Assembly: GCF_010723735.1 (NCBI RefSeq)
Contig: NZ_BLLB01000002.1
Span: forward strand, 4,340,001-4,404,000
Source of the DNA: Mycolicibacterium hippocampi
GTDB lineage: Bacteria; Actinomycetota; Actinomycetes; Mycobacteriales; Mycobacteriaceae
DNA: 64,000 nucleotides
Direction of reading: 5' to 3'
Every line of letters starts with the position of its first letter. Position 1 is the stretch's first letter. Below, piece by piece: positions 24,876 through 33,769 of this stretch. The notes under the pieces are model-generated. The model saw nothing but the letters and a program-made list of their open reading frames with translations, made no database searches and was not told where the DNA came from. The translations under genes were made by a program, and so were the position numbers.

Positions 24876-27054
24876 TCAGGCCACCGATCGGCTCGATGCG
24901 CACCGCCACGCCGTTGAGCACCGACATGCCGGCCAGTCGCTCCAGGTCGGCGGCGTCATTGGAGGTCAGCTCGTTGACGTTGGCACCTCCGGAACGGTTG
25001 GCCAGCTGCCAGCCACCGCGGTGTCCCCAGCCGTGCGGGATCGCCAGGGTGCCCGGCGACATCTCGTCGGTGATCTGCACCTCGGTCTCGATGGCTCCGT
25101 GCGGCGAGGTGATCCGCACGCCGCCTCCGTCCGACACCCCGGCGGCGGCCGCGTCGGCGGGGTGGATCCTGGCGCGATGACGTCGGTTGCCCTTCATCAG
25201 CGTCGGACTGTTGTGCATCCACGAATTCTGCGAGCGCATCTCGCGCATGCCGATCGCCATCAACGGGAAGTCGGGGTCGTCGGGGTGACGGTCACCGAGA
25301 CTGCACACCTCGGTGAGAATCTCCTCGGGCGCCAGCACGACCTTGGCTTCGGGATGCCTGACGGCTGAGGCGCGGATCCCGGTACCGGCGTGCTCGGCCA
25401 GCACGATGCCGTGCGGGTTGGCTTTGAGCTTGCGCGGGTTGATGCCCTTGCGCCGCAGTCCGAACCGGTCGCCGTAGGGTCCGATCCGCATCAGCAGCTC
25501 GACCAGCCGCCGGGGTGTGATGCGGCCGATCCCGCGGCGATCCAGCCAGTGCAGGATGCCGTTGAACCGCGCGAGCGGACCGGTGGCGAAGATCGACAAT
25601 CCCATCCGGCGGGCCAGCTCGTCGAACACCTCCCATTCGTTGCGCGCCTGACCGTACGGCGCGAACACGGGTTCGGCCGCCTGGATGAACACCGTCGGGG
25701 AACAGTTGGCGAAGCTGTACGGCACGTCGTAGCGCTCGAGGAAGGTGGTCGCGGGCAGCACGTAGTCGGCGTGGCGGTTGGTCTCGTTGACATACAGGTC
25801 CAGCGAGACCAGCAGATCGAGTTCGTCGAGCGCCTTTTCCAGCATCGGCCCGTTGGGCACGGTCAGCACCGGGTTGCCCGCGGTGACGAACAGTGCGCGC
25901 AGCTGCCCGTCGCCGGGGGTGATGATCTCCTCGGCGATCAGCGCGGCCGGGTAGGTGCTGATCACCTCCGGCAGGTCACCGATGCGGGACCGGGCGCTGT
26001 TGTACGTCAGCCTGCCCGCCTTCTCCCCCATGTCCTCCAACGGAATCACGGCCTGGGAGAACAGCATTCCGCCGACGCGATCGAGGTTGCCGGTGACGAT
26101 GCTCAGCGCGTCCAGCAGGAAACTCACCAGGGTGCCGTGCCTGCCCAGACACGCCCCGGTCCGGCCATAGGCCACCGCGCTGCGGGCGGTGGCGAAGTCG
26201 CGGGCGATACCGCGGAGCACATCGGGGTCGACGCCGGTGCGGGCCTGGGTGTCCTCGGGCGGGAAACCGGCAGCGATGTGACGCAGCGTCTGCCAGCCCG
26301 TCGTCTGGGCCGTCAGCGCATCGGTGTCGGCGAGATCCTCGGAGAAGATCACCTGCAGCATCGACAGCAACAACCACGCGTCGGAGTCCGGTCGCACGGG
26401 CAGATGCTGGTAGGCGCGGGCGGTTTCGGTGCGCCGCGGGTCGACGACCACCACCCGTCCGCCGCGGCGGGTGATGGCCGACAGGTCATCCTTGATCCGT
26501 GGTGAGCGCACTGCGCTTCCGTGCGACACCAGCGGGTTGGCGCCGAGCATGAACAGGAAGTCGGTGCGCGGCAGGTCGGGGAACGGGATCTGGCTGGCGG
26601 CGCCGTAGAGCAGCTTGCTCGCGACGAAGCGTGAGTTGATGTCCTGAGAGCCCGACGAGTACTGGTGGTGTCCCCCCAGTCGGGTGAGGAACATCCCCGA
26701 CCACAGCCCGGTGGCGTAGCCGAACGCGATCGGGTTGCCGAAGTACTGCCCCACCGCGCTGCCGCCGTGTTCGGCGACGACGCGGGTGAGCCGGCCGGCG
26801 ATGTCGTCGAGGGCCTCGTCCCAGCCGACCTCCTCGAACGTACCGTCGGCACGTCGGCGCAGCGGCGAGAGCACCCGGTCGGCGTCGTTCTGGATCTCGG
26901 AGAACGCGATCCCTTTCGGGCATGCCCTGCCCCGAGACAGCGGATTGTCCGGATCCGGACGCAGCGACTGCAGGCGACCGTCCTCGACGGTGGCGATCAT
27001 CCCGCACAGCGCTTCGCAGATGCGGCAGTAGGTGACGTGTTGCTCGACGGCCAT
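24865..27054 (-). CDS. Molybdopterin-dependent oxidoreductase (formate dehydrogenase / BisC superfamily)
   Basis: The 729-residue enzyme has an N-terminal [4Fe-4S] motif, with Cys10, Cys13, Cys17 and Cys45 in YCRICEALC and RACPKG, then the long molybdopterin-guanine-dinucleotide domains. The dinucleotide-binding C-terminal domain includes SPHGAIETEVQITDEMSPGT and the NELTSNDAAD segment near the end. There is no twin-arginine signal, so it is cytoplasmic. The substrate is unassigned; relatives oxidise formate or reduce N-/S-oxides and nitrate. ATG 27054 has AAAGGG upstream. The peptide symporter gene lies 87 bases upstream on the same strand, but a functional link is not evident. Confidence 0.9.
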   Translation of the reverse strand: MAVEQHVTYCRICEALCGMIATVEDGRLQSLRPDPDNPLSRGRACPKGIAFSEIQNDADRVLSPLRRRADGTFEEVGWDEALDDIAGRLTRVVAEHGGSAVGQYFGNPIAFGYATGLWSGMFLTRLGGHHQYSSGSQDINSRFVASKLLYGAASQIPFPDLPRTDFLFMLGANPLVSHGSAVRSPRIKDDLSAITRRGGRVVVVDPRRTETARAYQHLPVRPDSDAWLLLSMLQVIFSEDLADTDALTAQTTGWQTLRHIAAGFPPEDTQARTGVDPDVLRGIARDFATARSAVAYGRTGACLGRHGTLVSFLLDALSIVTGNLDRVGGMLFSQAVIPLEDMGEKAGRLTYNSARSRIGDLPEVISTYPAALIAEEIITPGDGQLRALFVTAGNPVLTVPNGPMLEKALDELDLLVSLDLYVNETNRHADYVLPATTFLERYDVPYSFANCSPTVFIQAAEPVFAPYGQARNEWEVFDELARRMGLSIFATGPLARFNGILHWLDRRGIGRITPRRLVELLMRIGPYGDRFGLRRKGINPRKLKANPHGIVLAEHAGTGIRASAVRHPEAKVVLAPEEILTEVCSLGDRHPDDPDFPLMAIGMREMRSQNSWMHNSPTLMKGNRRHRARIHPADAAAAGVSDGGGVRITSPHGAIETEVQITDEMSPGTLAIPHGWGHRGGWQLANRSGGANVNELTSNDAADLERLAGMSVLNGVAVRIEPIGGLIRR

Positions 27055-27141
27055 CGAGACCCTTTCTGTCAGCCCCTACAGTCGCACCCCCGCCGACATT
27101 TCGCTAGACATAATCACAAAAGTGTTCACTGTGTCGCGCGG

Positions 27142-28590
27142 TCAGTGCACACCCTCCATCTGGCAGCTGATCCAACCCGCGATCGCGAACACCACCACAC
27201 CGGCGACCACCGCCACCCCGCCGAGGATGCCGAAGTAGGCGACCTCGCGCGCCGGGTCGTAGTAGCCGGCGAGCACGCCCGACATCGCCGTCCCGAGGCC
27301 GACGGAGAAGAAGTACAGCGCCATCATCTGTGCGCGGAACGCATCCGGCGCAAGCTTGGTGGTCACCGACAGGCCGATCGGCGAGAGCAGCAACTCGGAG
27401 ATCGCGAACACCGCCATGATGGCCATCACGAGCAGGGCCGGCACCGCGGTGATGCCGGCCAGCGGGACGAAGCACAGAAACGCGAGACCCATGCCGATCA
27501 CGCCGTACGCGAACTTGTGCGGTGTGGTGGGCGCCCGCTTGCCCAGCCGCGTCCAGACGATCGCGAACACCGGCGACAGCAGGATGATCCACACCGGTTC
27601 GATCGACCCGATCCAGCTCGCCGGTGCGGTCCAGCCGAAGATCGACCAGTCCATCCGCTCATCGGAGTACACCGCCAGGACGGTGAAGATCTGCTGGAAC
27701 AGCGACCAGAAGATGGCGTTGGCGACGAACAGTGGGATGAACGCGCGCACCCGAACCCGTTCCGGCACGGTGACCTTGGCACTGGTCAGCATGATGGCGA
27801 AGTAGCCGATCGAGGCGACGACGATGACGCCGGTGGTCACCTGTGACAGGTTGGCCAGTGTGATGAGCTGCAGCGCGATCGCGATCCCGATCACCAGGAG
27901 CCCGCCCACCATCACGGCCACAGTCTTGGTGATTGCGCTGCGCGGCAAGGGGTTCGGCACGTGGCGGCCGTGCTCGCCGAGGTTACGCCGGAATATCACG
28001 TACTGGGTCAGACCCAGCGCCATGCCGACCGCCGCCGCGCCGAATCCCCAGTGGAAACCGATGCGGGTCTGCAGCAGGCCGGTGATCAACGGGCCGACGA
28101 ACGCGCCCAGGTTGATGCCGAGGTAGAACAGCGTGAACCCGCCGTCGGCGCGCGGATCTCCCTTGCCGTAAAGGGTGCCCAGCAGCGACGAGGCGTTGGC
28201 CTTCAGCGCACCGGAGCCCAGCGCCACGCACACCAGACCCACGCCGACACCGACCAGACCCGGCAGCACCGCCAACCCGATGTGGCCGATCATCACCACG
28301 ACGCCGCCATAGAACACAGTGCGTTCCATGCCCAGCAGCCGGTCGGCGACCCATGCACCCAGAACGGTGGACAGGTACACCAGCCCGCCGTAGGCGCCGA
28401 CGATGCCGGTGGCGGTGCTCTGCGGCAGGCCCAGCCCCCCGTCGGTCACCGAGTAGTAGAGGTAGTAGCCGAGAATGGTGAGCATCCCGTAGAACGAGAA
28501 CCGCTCCCACAGTTCGACGCCGAAGAGGTTGGTCAAGCCGATCGGATGACCGAAGAATGTGCGCGGTTGCTCCTGCTCGCGGATCGTCAT
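27142..28590 (-). CDS. POT family proton-coupled oligopeptide symporter
   Basis: The 482-residue protein has about 14 membrane helices. The PTR2 hallmark FFGHPIGLTNLFGVELWERF (residues 12-31) includes the proton-coupling ExxER (Glu26, Glu29, Arg30). The later motif TLFYLGINLGAFVGP is also diagnostic. It should import di- and tripeptides with protons across the inner membrane. ATG 28590 is chosen since the protein then begins just before the conserved motif and AAGG lies upstream. A hairpin in the leader (28612-28638) could modulate expression. It is divergent from a hydrolase gene. Confidence 0.92.
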   Translation of the reverse strand: MTIREQEQPRTFFGHPIGLTNLFGVELWERFSFYGMLTILGYYLYYSVTDGGLGLPQSTATGIVGAYGGLVYLSTVLGAWVADRLLGMERTVFYGGVVVMIGHIGLAVLPGLVGVGVGLVCVALGSGALKANASSLLGTLYGKGDPRADGGFTLFYLGINLGAFVGPLITGLLQTRIGFHWGFGAAAVGMALGLTQYVIFRRNLGEHGRHVPNPLPRSAITKTVAVMVGGLLVIGIAIALQLITLANLSQVTTGVIVVASIGYFAIMLTSAKVTVPERVRVRAFIPLFVANAIFWSLFQQIFTVLAVYSDERMDWSIFGWTAPASWIGSIEPVWIILLSPVFAIVWTRLGKRAPTTPHKFAYGVIGMGLAFLCFVPLAGITAVPALLVMAIMAVFAISELLLSPIGLSVTTKLAPDAFRAQMMALYFFSVGLGTAMSGVLAGYYDPAREVAYFGILGGVAVVAGVVVFAIAGWISCQMEGVH

Positions 28591-28611
28591 GCCGATACCT
28601 TGCACCTTTCC

Positions 28612-28638
28612 TGCCTCGCGCGCGGCGGTAGCGAGGCA
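28612..28638 (-). promoter_or_regulatory. Hairpin in 5' leader of the peptide symporter gene
   Basis: TGCCTCGC (28612-28619) and GCGAGGCA (28631-28638) form a perfect 8-base stem with an 11-base loop, about 20 bases upstream of the symporter start. It may be an operator or an RNA structure near the ribosome-binding site. Confidence 0.4.
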
Positions 28639-28762
28639 AGTTGCATGCAGCTGTGTGACACGAAGAGACTGTGGTCGGCGACGTGAGCATGCCAACTGTC
28701 GCCCTGTGTGGCTGTCGTCGTCTGCAACCATGGGGTGAGTGGTCCCAGAGGAGACGCCGCAC

Positions 28763-29626
28763 ATGAGCGAAGTGAAGTTTTTGGAGCTGCACGGTGATCG
28801 CGTCGCTTATCAGGACGCCGGCACCGGGGACCAGGCGTTGTTGCTGATCCACGGAATGGCAGGAAGTTCGGAGACGTGGCGCGCGGTGATCCCGCAGCTG
28901 TCGAAGAGGTACCGTGTGATCGCTCCCGACCTGCTGGGACACGGTCAGTCCGCCAAACCCCGCAGTGACTATTCGCTGGGCGCCTTCGCGGTGTGGTTGC
29001 GGGATCTGCTCGACGAGTTGAAGGTGTCGCGCGCCACGGTCGTCGGCCAGTCGCTCGGCGGCGGTGTGGCAATGCAATTCGCCTACCAGCACCGCGATTA
29101 CTGCGAGCGGCTGGTGCTGATCAGCAGTGGCGGTCTCGGCCCGGACGTCGGCTGGACCCTGCGTCTGCTGTCCGCCCCCGGGGCCGAGCTGCTCCTGCCG
29201 GTCATCGCACCGCCTCCGGTGGTCACCGCCGGCAACAAGCTGCGCTCGTGGTTCTCGGCGAGTGGGATCCAATCCCCGCGCGGCGCCGAGATGTGGAGCG
29301 CGTATTCGTCGCTGGCCGACTCGGAGGCGCGGCAGGCGTTCCTCAAGACGCTGCGCTCGGTGGTCGACTACCGCGGCCAGTCGGTGAGCGCGATGAACCG
29401 GTTGCATCTGACGTCTGACCTGCCCACCTTGGTCATCTGGGGCGATCAGGACAAGATCATCCCGATCGAGCACGGCTACGCCGTCCACGACGCGCAGCCT
29501 GGGTGCCGGCTCGAGGTGCTCGGCGGGGTGGGCCACTTCCCCCACGTCGAACGGCCCATCGAGGTCTCGGACCTGATCGACGACTTCATCACGACGACGA
29601 ACCCGTCGCCCGACACGGTCGTGTAG
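28763..29626 (+). CDS. Alpha/beta hydrolase (serine nucleophile)
   Basis: The 287-residue protein has the standard serine hydrolase triad: oxyanion HGMAGSS (30-36), nucleophile Ser97 in VVGQSLGG, acid in VIWGDQDKI and histidine in GGVGHFPH. GAGGAG before ATG 28763 decides the start over a GTG 24 bases upstream. Relatives include esterases, C-C bond hydrolases and non-heme peroxidases; the substrate is unknown. It is divergent from the POT symporter and followed by the DUF427 gene, which has its own promoter. Confidence 0.88.
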   Translation: MSEVKFLELHGDRVAYQDAGTGDQALLLIHGMAGSSETWRAVIPQLSKRYRVIAPDLLGHGQSAKPRSDYSLGAFAVWLRDLLDELKVSRATVVGQSLGGGVAMQFAYQHRDYCERLVLISSGGLGPDVGWTLRLLSAPGAELLLPVIAPPPVVTAGNKLRSWFSASGIQSPRGAEMWSAYSSLADSEARQAFLKTLRSVVDYRGQSVSAMNRLHLTSDLPTLVIWGDQDKIIPIEHGYAVHDAQPGCRLEVLGGVGHFPHVERPIEVSDLIDDFITTTNPSPDTVV

Positions 29627-29677
29627 CCGGCCGGGAAGCCGACCGTCGACTGAGCACTCCGGGCCGGGTTCGGTCCC

Positions 29678-29683
29678 TACACT
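29678..29683 (+). promoter_or_regulatory. -10 hexamer for leaderless DUF427 gene
   Basis: TACACT ends 7 bases before the ATG at 29691. No Shine-Dalgarno is present. Confidence 0.55.
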
Positions 29684-29690
29684 CGGCGAC

Positions 29691-30182
29691 ATGCCCGTTC
29701 CCGACAAACCCCGCCCAGGACAGGAGTCGGTGTGGGACTACCCCCGGCCGCCCCGGCTGGAGGAGTTCACCGGCTCGATCACCGTCGAGCTGGGCGGTCA
29801 GGTCGTCGCTGCCGCGGAGCGGGCCTGGCGGGTGCTCGAGACCAGCCACCCGCCCACGTACTACCTGCCCCAGGAGTGCTTCGGCGAGGGCGTCCTGCGC
29901 GTGGCTCCAGGGTCGTCGTGGTGTGAGTGGAAGGGGCGGGCCAGCTACTTCGACCTGGTCACCCCGTCGGTCGTCGCTCCCCAGGCGGCGTGGACCTACC
30001 TGAAGCCGACGCGCCCGTTCGCCGCGATCACCGGCGCCCTCGCGGTGATGGCCGCGCAGGTCGATCGGTGCACCGTCAACGGTGAAGAGGTGGTGCCGCA
30101 ACCGGGCGGGTTCTACGGCGGGTGGATCACCAGTCGCGTCTCCGGGCCGTTCAAGGGTGTGCCGGGTTCGATGGGATGGTGA
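29691..30182 (+). CDS. DUF427 domain protein
   Basis: The 163-residue protein matches the DUF427 beta-barrel pattern: ERAWRVLETSHPPTYYLP in one block, then SWCEWKGRASYFDLV and AAWTYLKP. Function in this family is not established. The ATG is preceded by TACACT-N7, so its mRNA should be leaderless. The stop codon overlaps the start of the cyclase gene by 7 bases (4 if the cyclase starts at GTG 30179), so the pair is co-expressed. Confidence 0.88.
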   Translation: MPVPDKPRPGQESVWDYPRPPRLEEFTGSITVELGGQVVAAAERAWRVLETSHPPTYYLPQECFGEGVLRVAPGSSWCEWKGRASYFDLVTPSVVAPQAAWTYLKPTRPFAAITGALAVMAAQVDRCTVNGEEVVPQPGGFYGGWITSRVSGPFKGVPGSMGW

Positions 30183-31024
30183 CCCAGAACGGGATCACCA
30201 TCGCGTTGGCGGTTGTCGTCGCGCTGCAGTTCGCCGGGCTGGTCGCACTCGGTGTGCTGCTGATCGTGTCGCGGCGGACGCTGGCCGACACCCGCAGGCA
30301 ACTCCGGCGCCACCGCGACCGGGCCGCTACACCACGCCAGGCTCGCCGCAGGCCGCTCGGCGTCGCGCCGCGCGCGGTGAGAACGGTGGTGCACACCCTC
30401 CAGGGCGCAGACTCGCTGATCCGCAAGGGCATCGTCGGATCGGTGCGCAGTTCGGTGGAGGACCTCGCCGGGTGGGCGCGGGTGGAACAACCGGACCTCG
30501 CCAGCATCACCTCCGACGGCCGGGTGGTGCTGGTCTTCTCCGACATCGAGGGCTCGACCGAACACAACGAAGCGCTCGGTGACCGCGCGTGGGTGAAAGT
30601 CCTGGAACGGCACAACGACTTGGTCGAGCGCCGCGTCGCCGCCCATCACGGCTACGTCGTGAAGAACCAGGGCGACGGGTTCATGATCGCCTTCGCCCGG
30701 CCCGACGAGGCGCTGCGTTGCAGCGTCTCGGTGCAGCAGGCCCTGCGGGACGACCCTCAACGGTATGACGGCATCAGGGTGCGGATCGGCGCGCACGCAG
30801 GTTCGTCGGTGCGGCGCGGCGATGACCTGTTCGGCCGGGATGTCGCGATGGCGGCGCGGATAGCGGATCTGGCCGACGGCGGCGAGATCCTCGTCAGCCA
30901 CGCATTGCGGGAGTCGGTCCCCGACACCGCCGACATCGCTTTCGACGAACCGATCGAGGTGGAGTTGAAGGGACTCAACGGCACCCAGACGGTGTACGCG
31001 GTGGACATTCCCGCTGGTCAGTGA
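30176..31024 (+). CDS. Membrane-anchored class III adenylate/guanylate cyclase
   Basis: The 282-residue protein has one N-terminal membrane helix (residues ~7-31), a basic linker and a class III cyclase homology domain (~115-275). Metal ligands are Asp123 (VFSDIEGST) and Asp167. Lys163 in VVKNQGDGF is the purine-specifying lysine, pointing to ATP. In GRDVAMAARI, Arg228 stabilises the transition state and Asp222 replaces the usual Asn, a class IIIc-like variation. It should make cAMP at the inner face of the membrane. ATG 30176 is used; GTG 30179 is equally possible. Confidence 0.88.
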   Translation: MVTQNGITIALAVVVALQFAGLVALGVLLIVSRRTLADTRRQLRRHRDRAATPRQARRRPLGVAPRAVRTVVHTLQGADSLIRKGIVGSVRSSVEDLAGWARVEQPDLASITSDGRVVLVFSDIEGSTEHNEALGDRAWVKVLERHNDLVERRVAAHHGYVVKNQGDGFMIAFARPDEALRCSVSVQQALRDDPQRYDGIRVRIGAHAGSSVRRGDDLFGRDVAMAARIADLADGGEILVSHALRESVPDTADIAFDEPIEVELKGLNGTQTVYAVDIPAGQ

Positions 31025-31100
31025 CCCGAAGTTTGAATTTGACGGATGTGGCAACTCTGTCCCGGCAGTTGTAAACACTACGTACCGGATCGGATTGACC

Positions 31101-31256
31101 ATGATTGTGCTCGGCATCATCCTCCTGTTGATCGGCTACTTCACCAGCCTCTCGATCCTCTACACCATCGGCGGAATCCTCGTCGTCGTCGGCGTCGTGC
31201 TGTGGATCCTGGGAGCAGTCGGCAAGCCCGTCGGCGGTCGAAAAGTCTGGTTCTAG
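31101..31256 (+). CDS. Small two-helix membrane protein
   Basis: A 51-residue ORF, starting ATG 31101, encodes two hydrophobic helices: residues 2-20 and 22-41, the second containing IGGILVVVGVVLWILGAVG. They are joined by a short turn, and the tail (KPVGGRKVWF) is basic. Composition and length match the small DUF6131-type membrane proteins that are frequent in mycobacteria. Function is unknown. It lies alone between the cyclase gene and an exported-protein gene, with a GGAT just upstream as a weak ribosome site. Confidence 0.65.
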   Translation: MIVLGIILLLIGYFTSLSILYTIGGILVVVGVVLWILGAVGKPVGGRKVWF

Positions 31257-31487
31257 GTCTCGACGTCCCGCGTCGCAGGGCCATCCGGGCAGTGAACGGG
31301 TGATCCGAGACGTGTGACAGCCGAAGGTTTTTGGGAATGGCGCGGGGTGTGAGCACCTCGCGCCTTTCCGTTTGTCTCGACCCCCGCACATCGGTGCGCG
31401 CGGATCGCCGTGTATTTCCCCGTTCATCTGCGCTCGAGCGCGTAAATTGATCGCGGGCGGGTGTTGACGAGACCAGTGGGGATCCGG

Positions 31488-32705
31488 ATGAGACGTTCTA
31501 CACGCACGATGCTGACGACCGGCGTCGCCGCGTTGTCCGTCGGTGCGCTGGTGACCACCCCGTCGCTGCCCCCGGAGGCGTTGCGGACCGTCCTCGGCTT
31601 CCGGCCGCTGACCTTGAGTACCGAGTTGAGTACCGCGATCACCCAGCCCGCGTCCGGCGCCTCGGTGACGCGGGTTTCGGAGGCAGAGCTGGAGACCGCG
31701 CTGGCGCTGATCGAACAGCTCGCCCCGGTTGCCGACGGCCGATTGGTCACCGTCGGTCTGGATGGCGACGACGGGCCGGGTGCCGCCACCGTCGCACCGG
31801 CGAGGTCGGGTGACGCCGCTGCGGCGACCGGCGAACTTCCCGGTGATCCCGCGACCGCGCAGGCGATCGAGGATCCCGCCCCGCTGAACGCGGCATCGGA
31901 TCTCATCGACGGCGTCTACTCCTTCACCCGATACTGGGCCAACTACGTCTCGCTGGAACTCGGCCCCTGGTTGATCAACTGGGTTCCGTTCGGATACCTG
32001 ATCTCCGACCAGATCTACATCTGGTACCCGGACTTCGTCCTTCCGGTGGTCGACAGCTTCGTTTACGACTTCCTCGACCCGGTGGTCAACAACCCGCTGG
32101 ACCTCGGGGTGTGGTTCGACGGTATCGGCGACATCATCAACACCGCCGTCACCGGGGTCTACAACGGAATCGTCAGCGAGATCGACTACGTGCTGAGCTT
32201 CGGCTGGTTCCCGATCCCGCTGCCACCGCTGCCGGACTTTCCGCTGCCCGGGCTCACCTCGGACTCGACGGTGGCCACGGCCGCGCCGACGGCCGACGAC
32301 CTGGGCGCGAATGTCACCGATGCCGACGATGTCACCGAAGACTCCCCTGTCGAGGAGGGGGCGGAAGCCGAGGAAGCCGGCGAAGAGTCCGCTGAGCCGC
32401 CGGCCCAGGAGGATCCGGCCGAAACGGCCGTCGACGATGTCGATGCACCGACGGAGCTCAAGCGGCAAGAAATTCCCGAGGGTCCGGTCGACGAGGGCAC
32501 CGAAGAGGACGAAGAAGCCGCGGTCGACGAAGAAGCCGATGAACCCGAGACCGAGGTCAGCGAGGACGCACCCGACAGCGCTGCCGCTGAACCCGAGACC
32601 GACGATGCTGACCGGGCCGACGACAAGGACACCGCATCCGACTCAGGCGAGCGGTCCGGTGCCGAGAGCAGCAGCGACTCCGATTCTTCCGACTCGGACG
32701 ACTGA
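31488..32705 (+). CDS. Exported mycobacterial protein with long acidic C-terminal tail
   Basis: The 405-residue product begins at ATG 31488 with GTGGGGAT upstream. A signal-like N-terminus (TMLTTGVAALSVGALVTTP) leads to an aromatic middle region (~140-250, with LGPWLINWVPFGYLISDQIY as a sample). The last ~140 residues are almost entirely Asp, Glu, Ser, Ala and Pro, ending in a run of Ser and Asp. I do not recognise the family; the shape resembles PE/PPE-like or cell-wall-associated actinobacterial proteins. A TAAATT at 31443-31448 right after the palindrome GCGCTCGAGCGC could be its -10. Confidence 0.6.
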   Translation: MRRSTRTMLTTGVAALSVGALVTTPSLPPEALRTVLGFRPLTLSTELSTAITQPASGASVTRVSEAELETALALIEQLAPVADGRLVTVGLDGDDGPGAATVAPARSGDAAAATGELPGDPATAQAIEDPAPLNAASDLIDGVYSFTRYWANYVSLELGPWLINWVPFGYLISDQIYIWYPDFVLPVVDSFVYDFLDPVVNNPLDLGVWFDGIGDIINTAVTGVYNGIVSEIDYVLSFGWFPIPLPPLPDFPLPGLTSDSTVATAAPTADDLGANVTDADDVTEDSPVEEGAEAEEAGEESAEPPAQEDPAETAVDDVDAPTELKRQEIPEGPVDEGTEEDEEAAVDEEADEPETEVSEDAPDSAAAEPETDDADRADDKDTASDSGERSGAESSSDSDSSDSDD

Positions 32706-32707
32706 AC

Positions 32708-33232
32708 TCACGAGTTCTGTTCGATGTAGGTGTCCGCATCCCGGTCACGTCCGCTGATGCCGCGGCCCGCCTGATGCTCGGCGTAGAATCGCAGCCACTG
32801 CATTCCCAGCTCGTGGCGCAGCTCCAGTGACGCACTCTTGATGAAGTCGGGCATGGCCTCGCGCTCTTCCTCGTCGAGATGCTCGCCGTTTTCCTTGCGC
32901 GCTGCGATGACGGCCTCGAACCACTGTTCGCTGCCCGGCTGGTGCTCACGTGACCGGCGCACCGCGTCGCGGATGGAGTTGTGATCGGTGATGGCGTCTT
33001 CGGTTTCGTCCTCGGGGTCCCCTTCGGGGTTGCCGGGATGGTCCCTGCCCCCGTGCTTGAGCAACGCCGGATAGAACACGGCCTCTTCGGCGTCGGCGTG
33101 GGTGTCGAGCCTGGTACTCAGGACATCCCATACCGCCGCGAGTTCCTCGGCGCTCGCGGCGTCGTCCAGGCGGAAGAACTCCCGGCGCAGCCAGTCATGG
33201 TCGGCGTAGATCAGCTCGATGATGTCCGCCAT
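32708..33232 (-). CDS. Hemerythrin-like (HHE) domain protein
   Basis: The 174-residue protein shows the di-iron hemerythrin pattern: His12 (YADHDWLR), His45 with nearby Glu49/50 (THADAEE), His84 (TDHNSIR) and His118 with acidic residues after it (GEHLDEEE). Such proteins bind oxygen or nitric oxide, or scavenge iron and peroxide, in the cytoplasm. It is the last gene of an operon with a GGDEF protein, a small ORF and a DCC thiol-disulfide protein, which together suggest redox or oxygen response. GAGGAA upstream supports the ATG. Confidence 0.88.
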   Translation of the reverse strand: MADIIELIYADHDWLRREFFRLDDAASAEELAAVWDVLSTRLDTHADAEEAVFYPALLKHGGRDHPGNPEGDPEDETEDAITDHNSIRDAVRRSREHQPGSEQWFEAVIAARKENGEHLDEEEREAMPDFIKSASLELRHELGMQWLRFYAEHQAGRGISGRDRDADTYIEQNS

Positions 33233-33274
33233 GATCGTTACCTACTTCCTCGAGATCGGACCCTCGTGGATCGC

Positions 33275-33769
33275 TCACACATCCCGGAACCTCGCCCGTA
33301 CCTCCGGCGCCGGGATCGGACAGGTGTCGTGAGTGCCGAAGACCCGGTATCGGATTCGTGCGAACCCGTCGTAGAGCCGGTCCCGCACCGGTGCGGGGAT
33401 GATGCCCGCGCCTTTGAACAGCCGCCACGGGCCGCCGAGATAGTCGGCCACCCGCAGCGCCGCGGCGGACTTGACGTACACCTGCTCGACGGGCTGGTCG
33501 GGGTTCTCGACGAACACGATCGAGTCGACGGCCGCCAGCTCGGGGTGGCGGTTGATCACCGCTGCGGCGTAGTCACTTTGGAGCGCTGCGAACTGCAGCG
33601 TCCCATGCGGGTCCAGACGCAGGATCGTCTGCACCGCGCCGTTGCAGAATCCGCAGACCCCGTCGTAGAGCAGCACCGGTACGGCGCCGGGCGCCTTTCC
33701 AGGGGCCTTTCCGGGCGCCGTGGTGGCGCCATGACCGGCCGGCTGTGTCTGACTGCGTGGGTCTGTCAC
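33275..33769 (-). CDS. DCC-family thiol-disulfide oxidoreductase (DUF393)
   Basis: The 164-residue protein carries the family signature DGVCGFCN (residues ~35-42), in which the two cysteines form a CxxC redox pair. The GDP/W-rich C-terminal half includes YLGGPWRLFKGAG. The GTG at 33769 has AGAAGGA 5 bases upstream and overlaps the stop of the preceding small ORF by 4 bases. The family is thought to act in thiol-disulfide exchange. It sits upstream of the hemerythrin gene by 42 bases. Confidence 0.85.
   Translation of the reverse strand: MTDPRSQTQPAGHGATTAPGKAPGKAPGAVPVLLYDGVCGFCNGAVQTILRLDPHGTLQFAALQSDYAAAVINRHPELAAVDSIVFVENPDQPVEQVYVKSAAALRVADYLGGPWRLFKGAGIIPAPVRDRLYDGFARIRYRVFGTHDTCPIPAPEVRARFRDV

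Noticed and set aside
25390..26505. 371-codon plus-strand frame inside the molybdoenzyme gene
   Set aside because: The minus-strand frame has clear family motifs; the opposite frame has shadow-type composition.
31430..31441. Palindrome GCGCTCGAGCGC upstream of the exported acidic protein
   Set aside because: Short GC palindromes are expected by chance at this composition; it is mentioned with the gene but not called as an operator.
31257..31487. Possible small gene in the 231-base gap
   Set aside because: No ORF with a ribosome site or membrane/secretion pattern was found; only a possible -10 at 31443 is noted.
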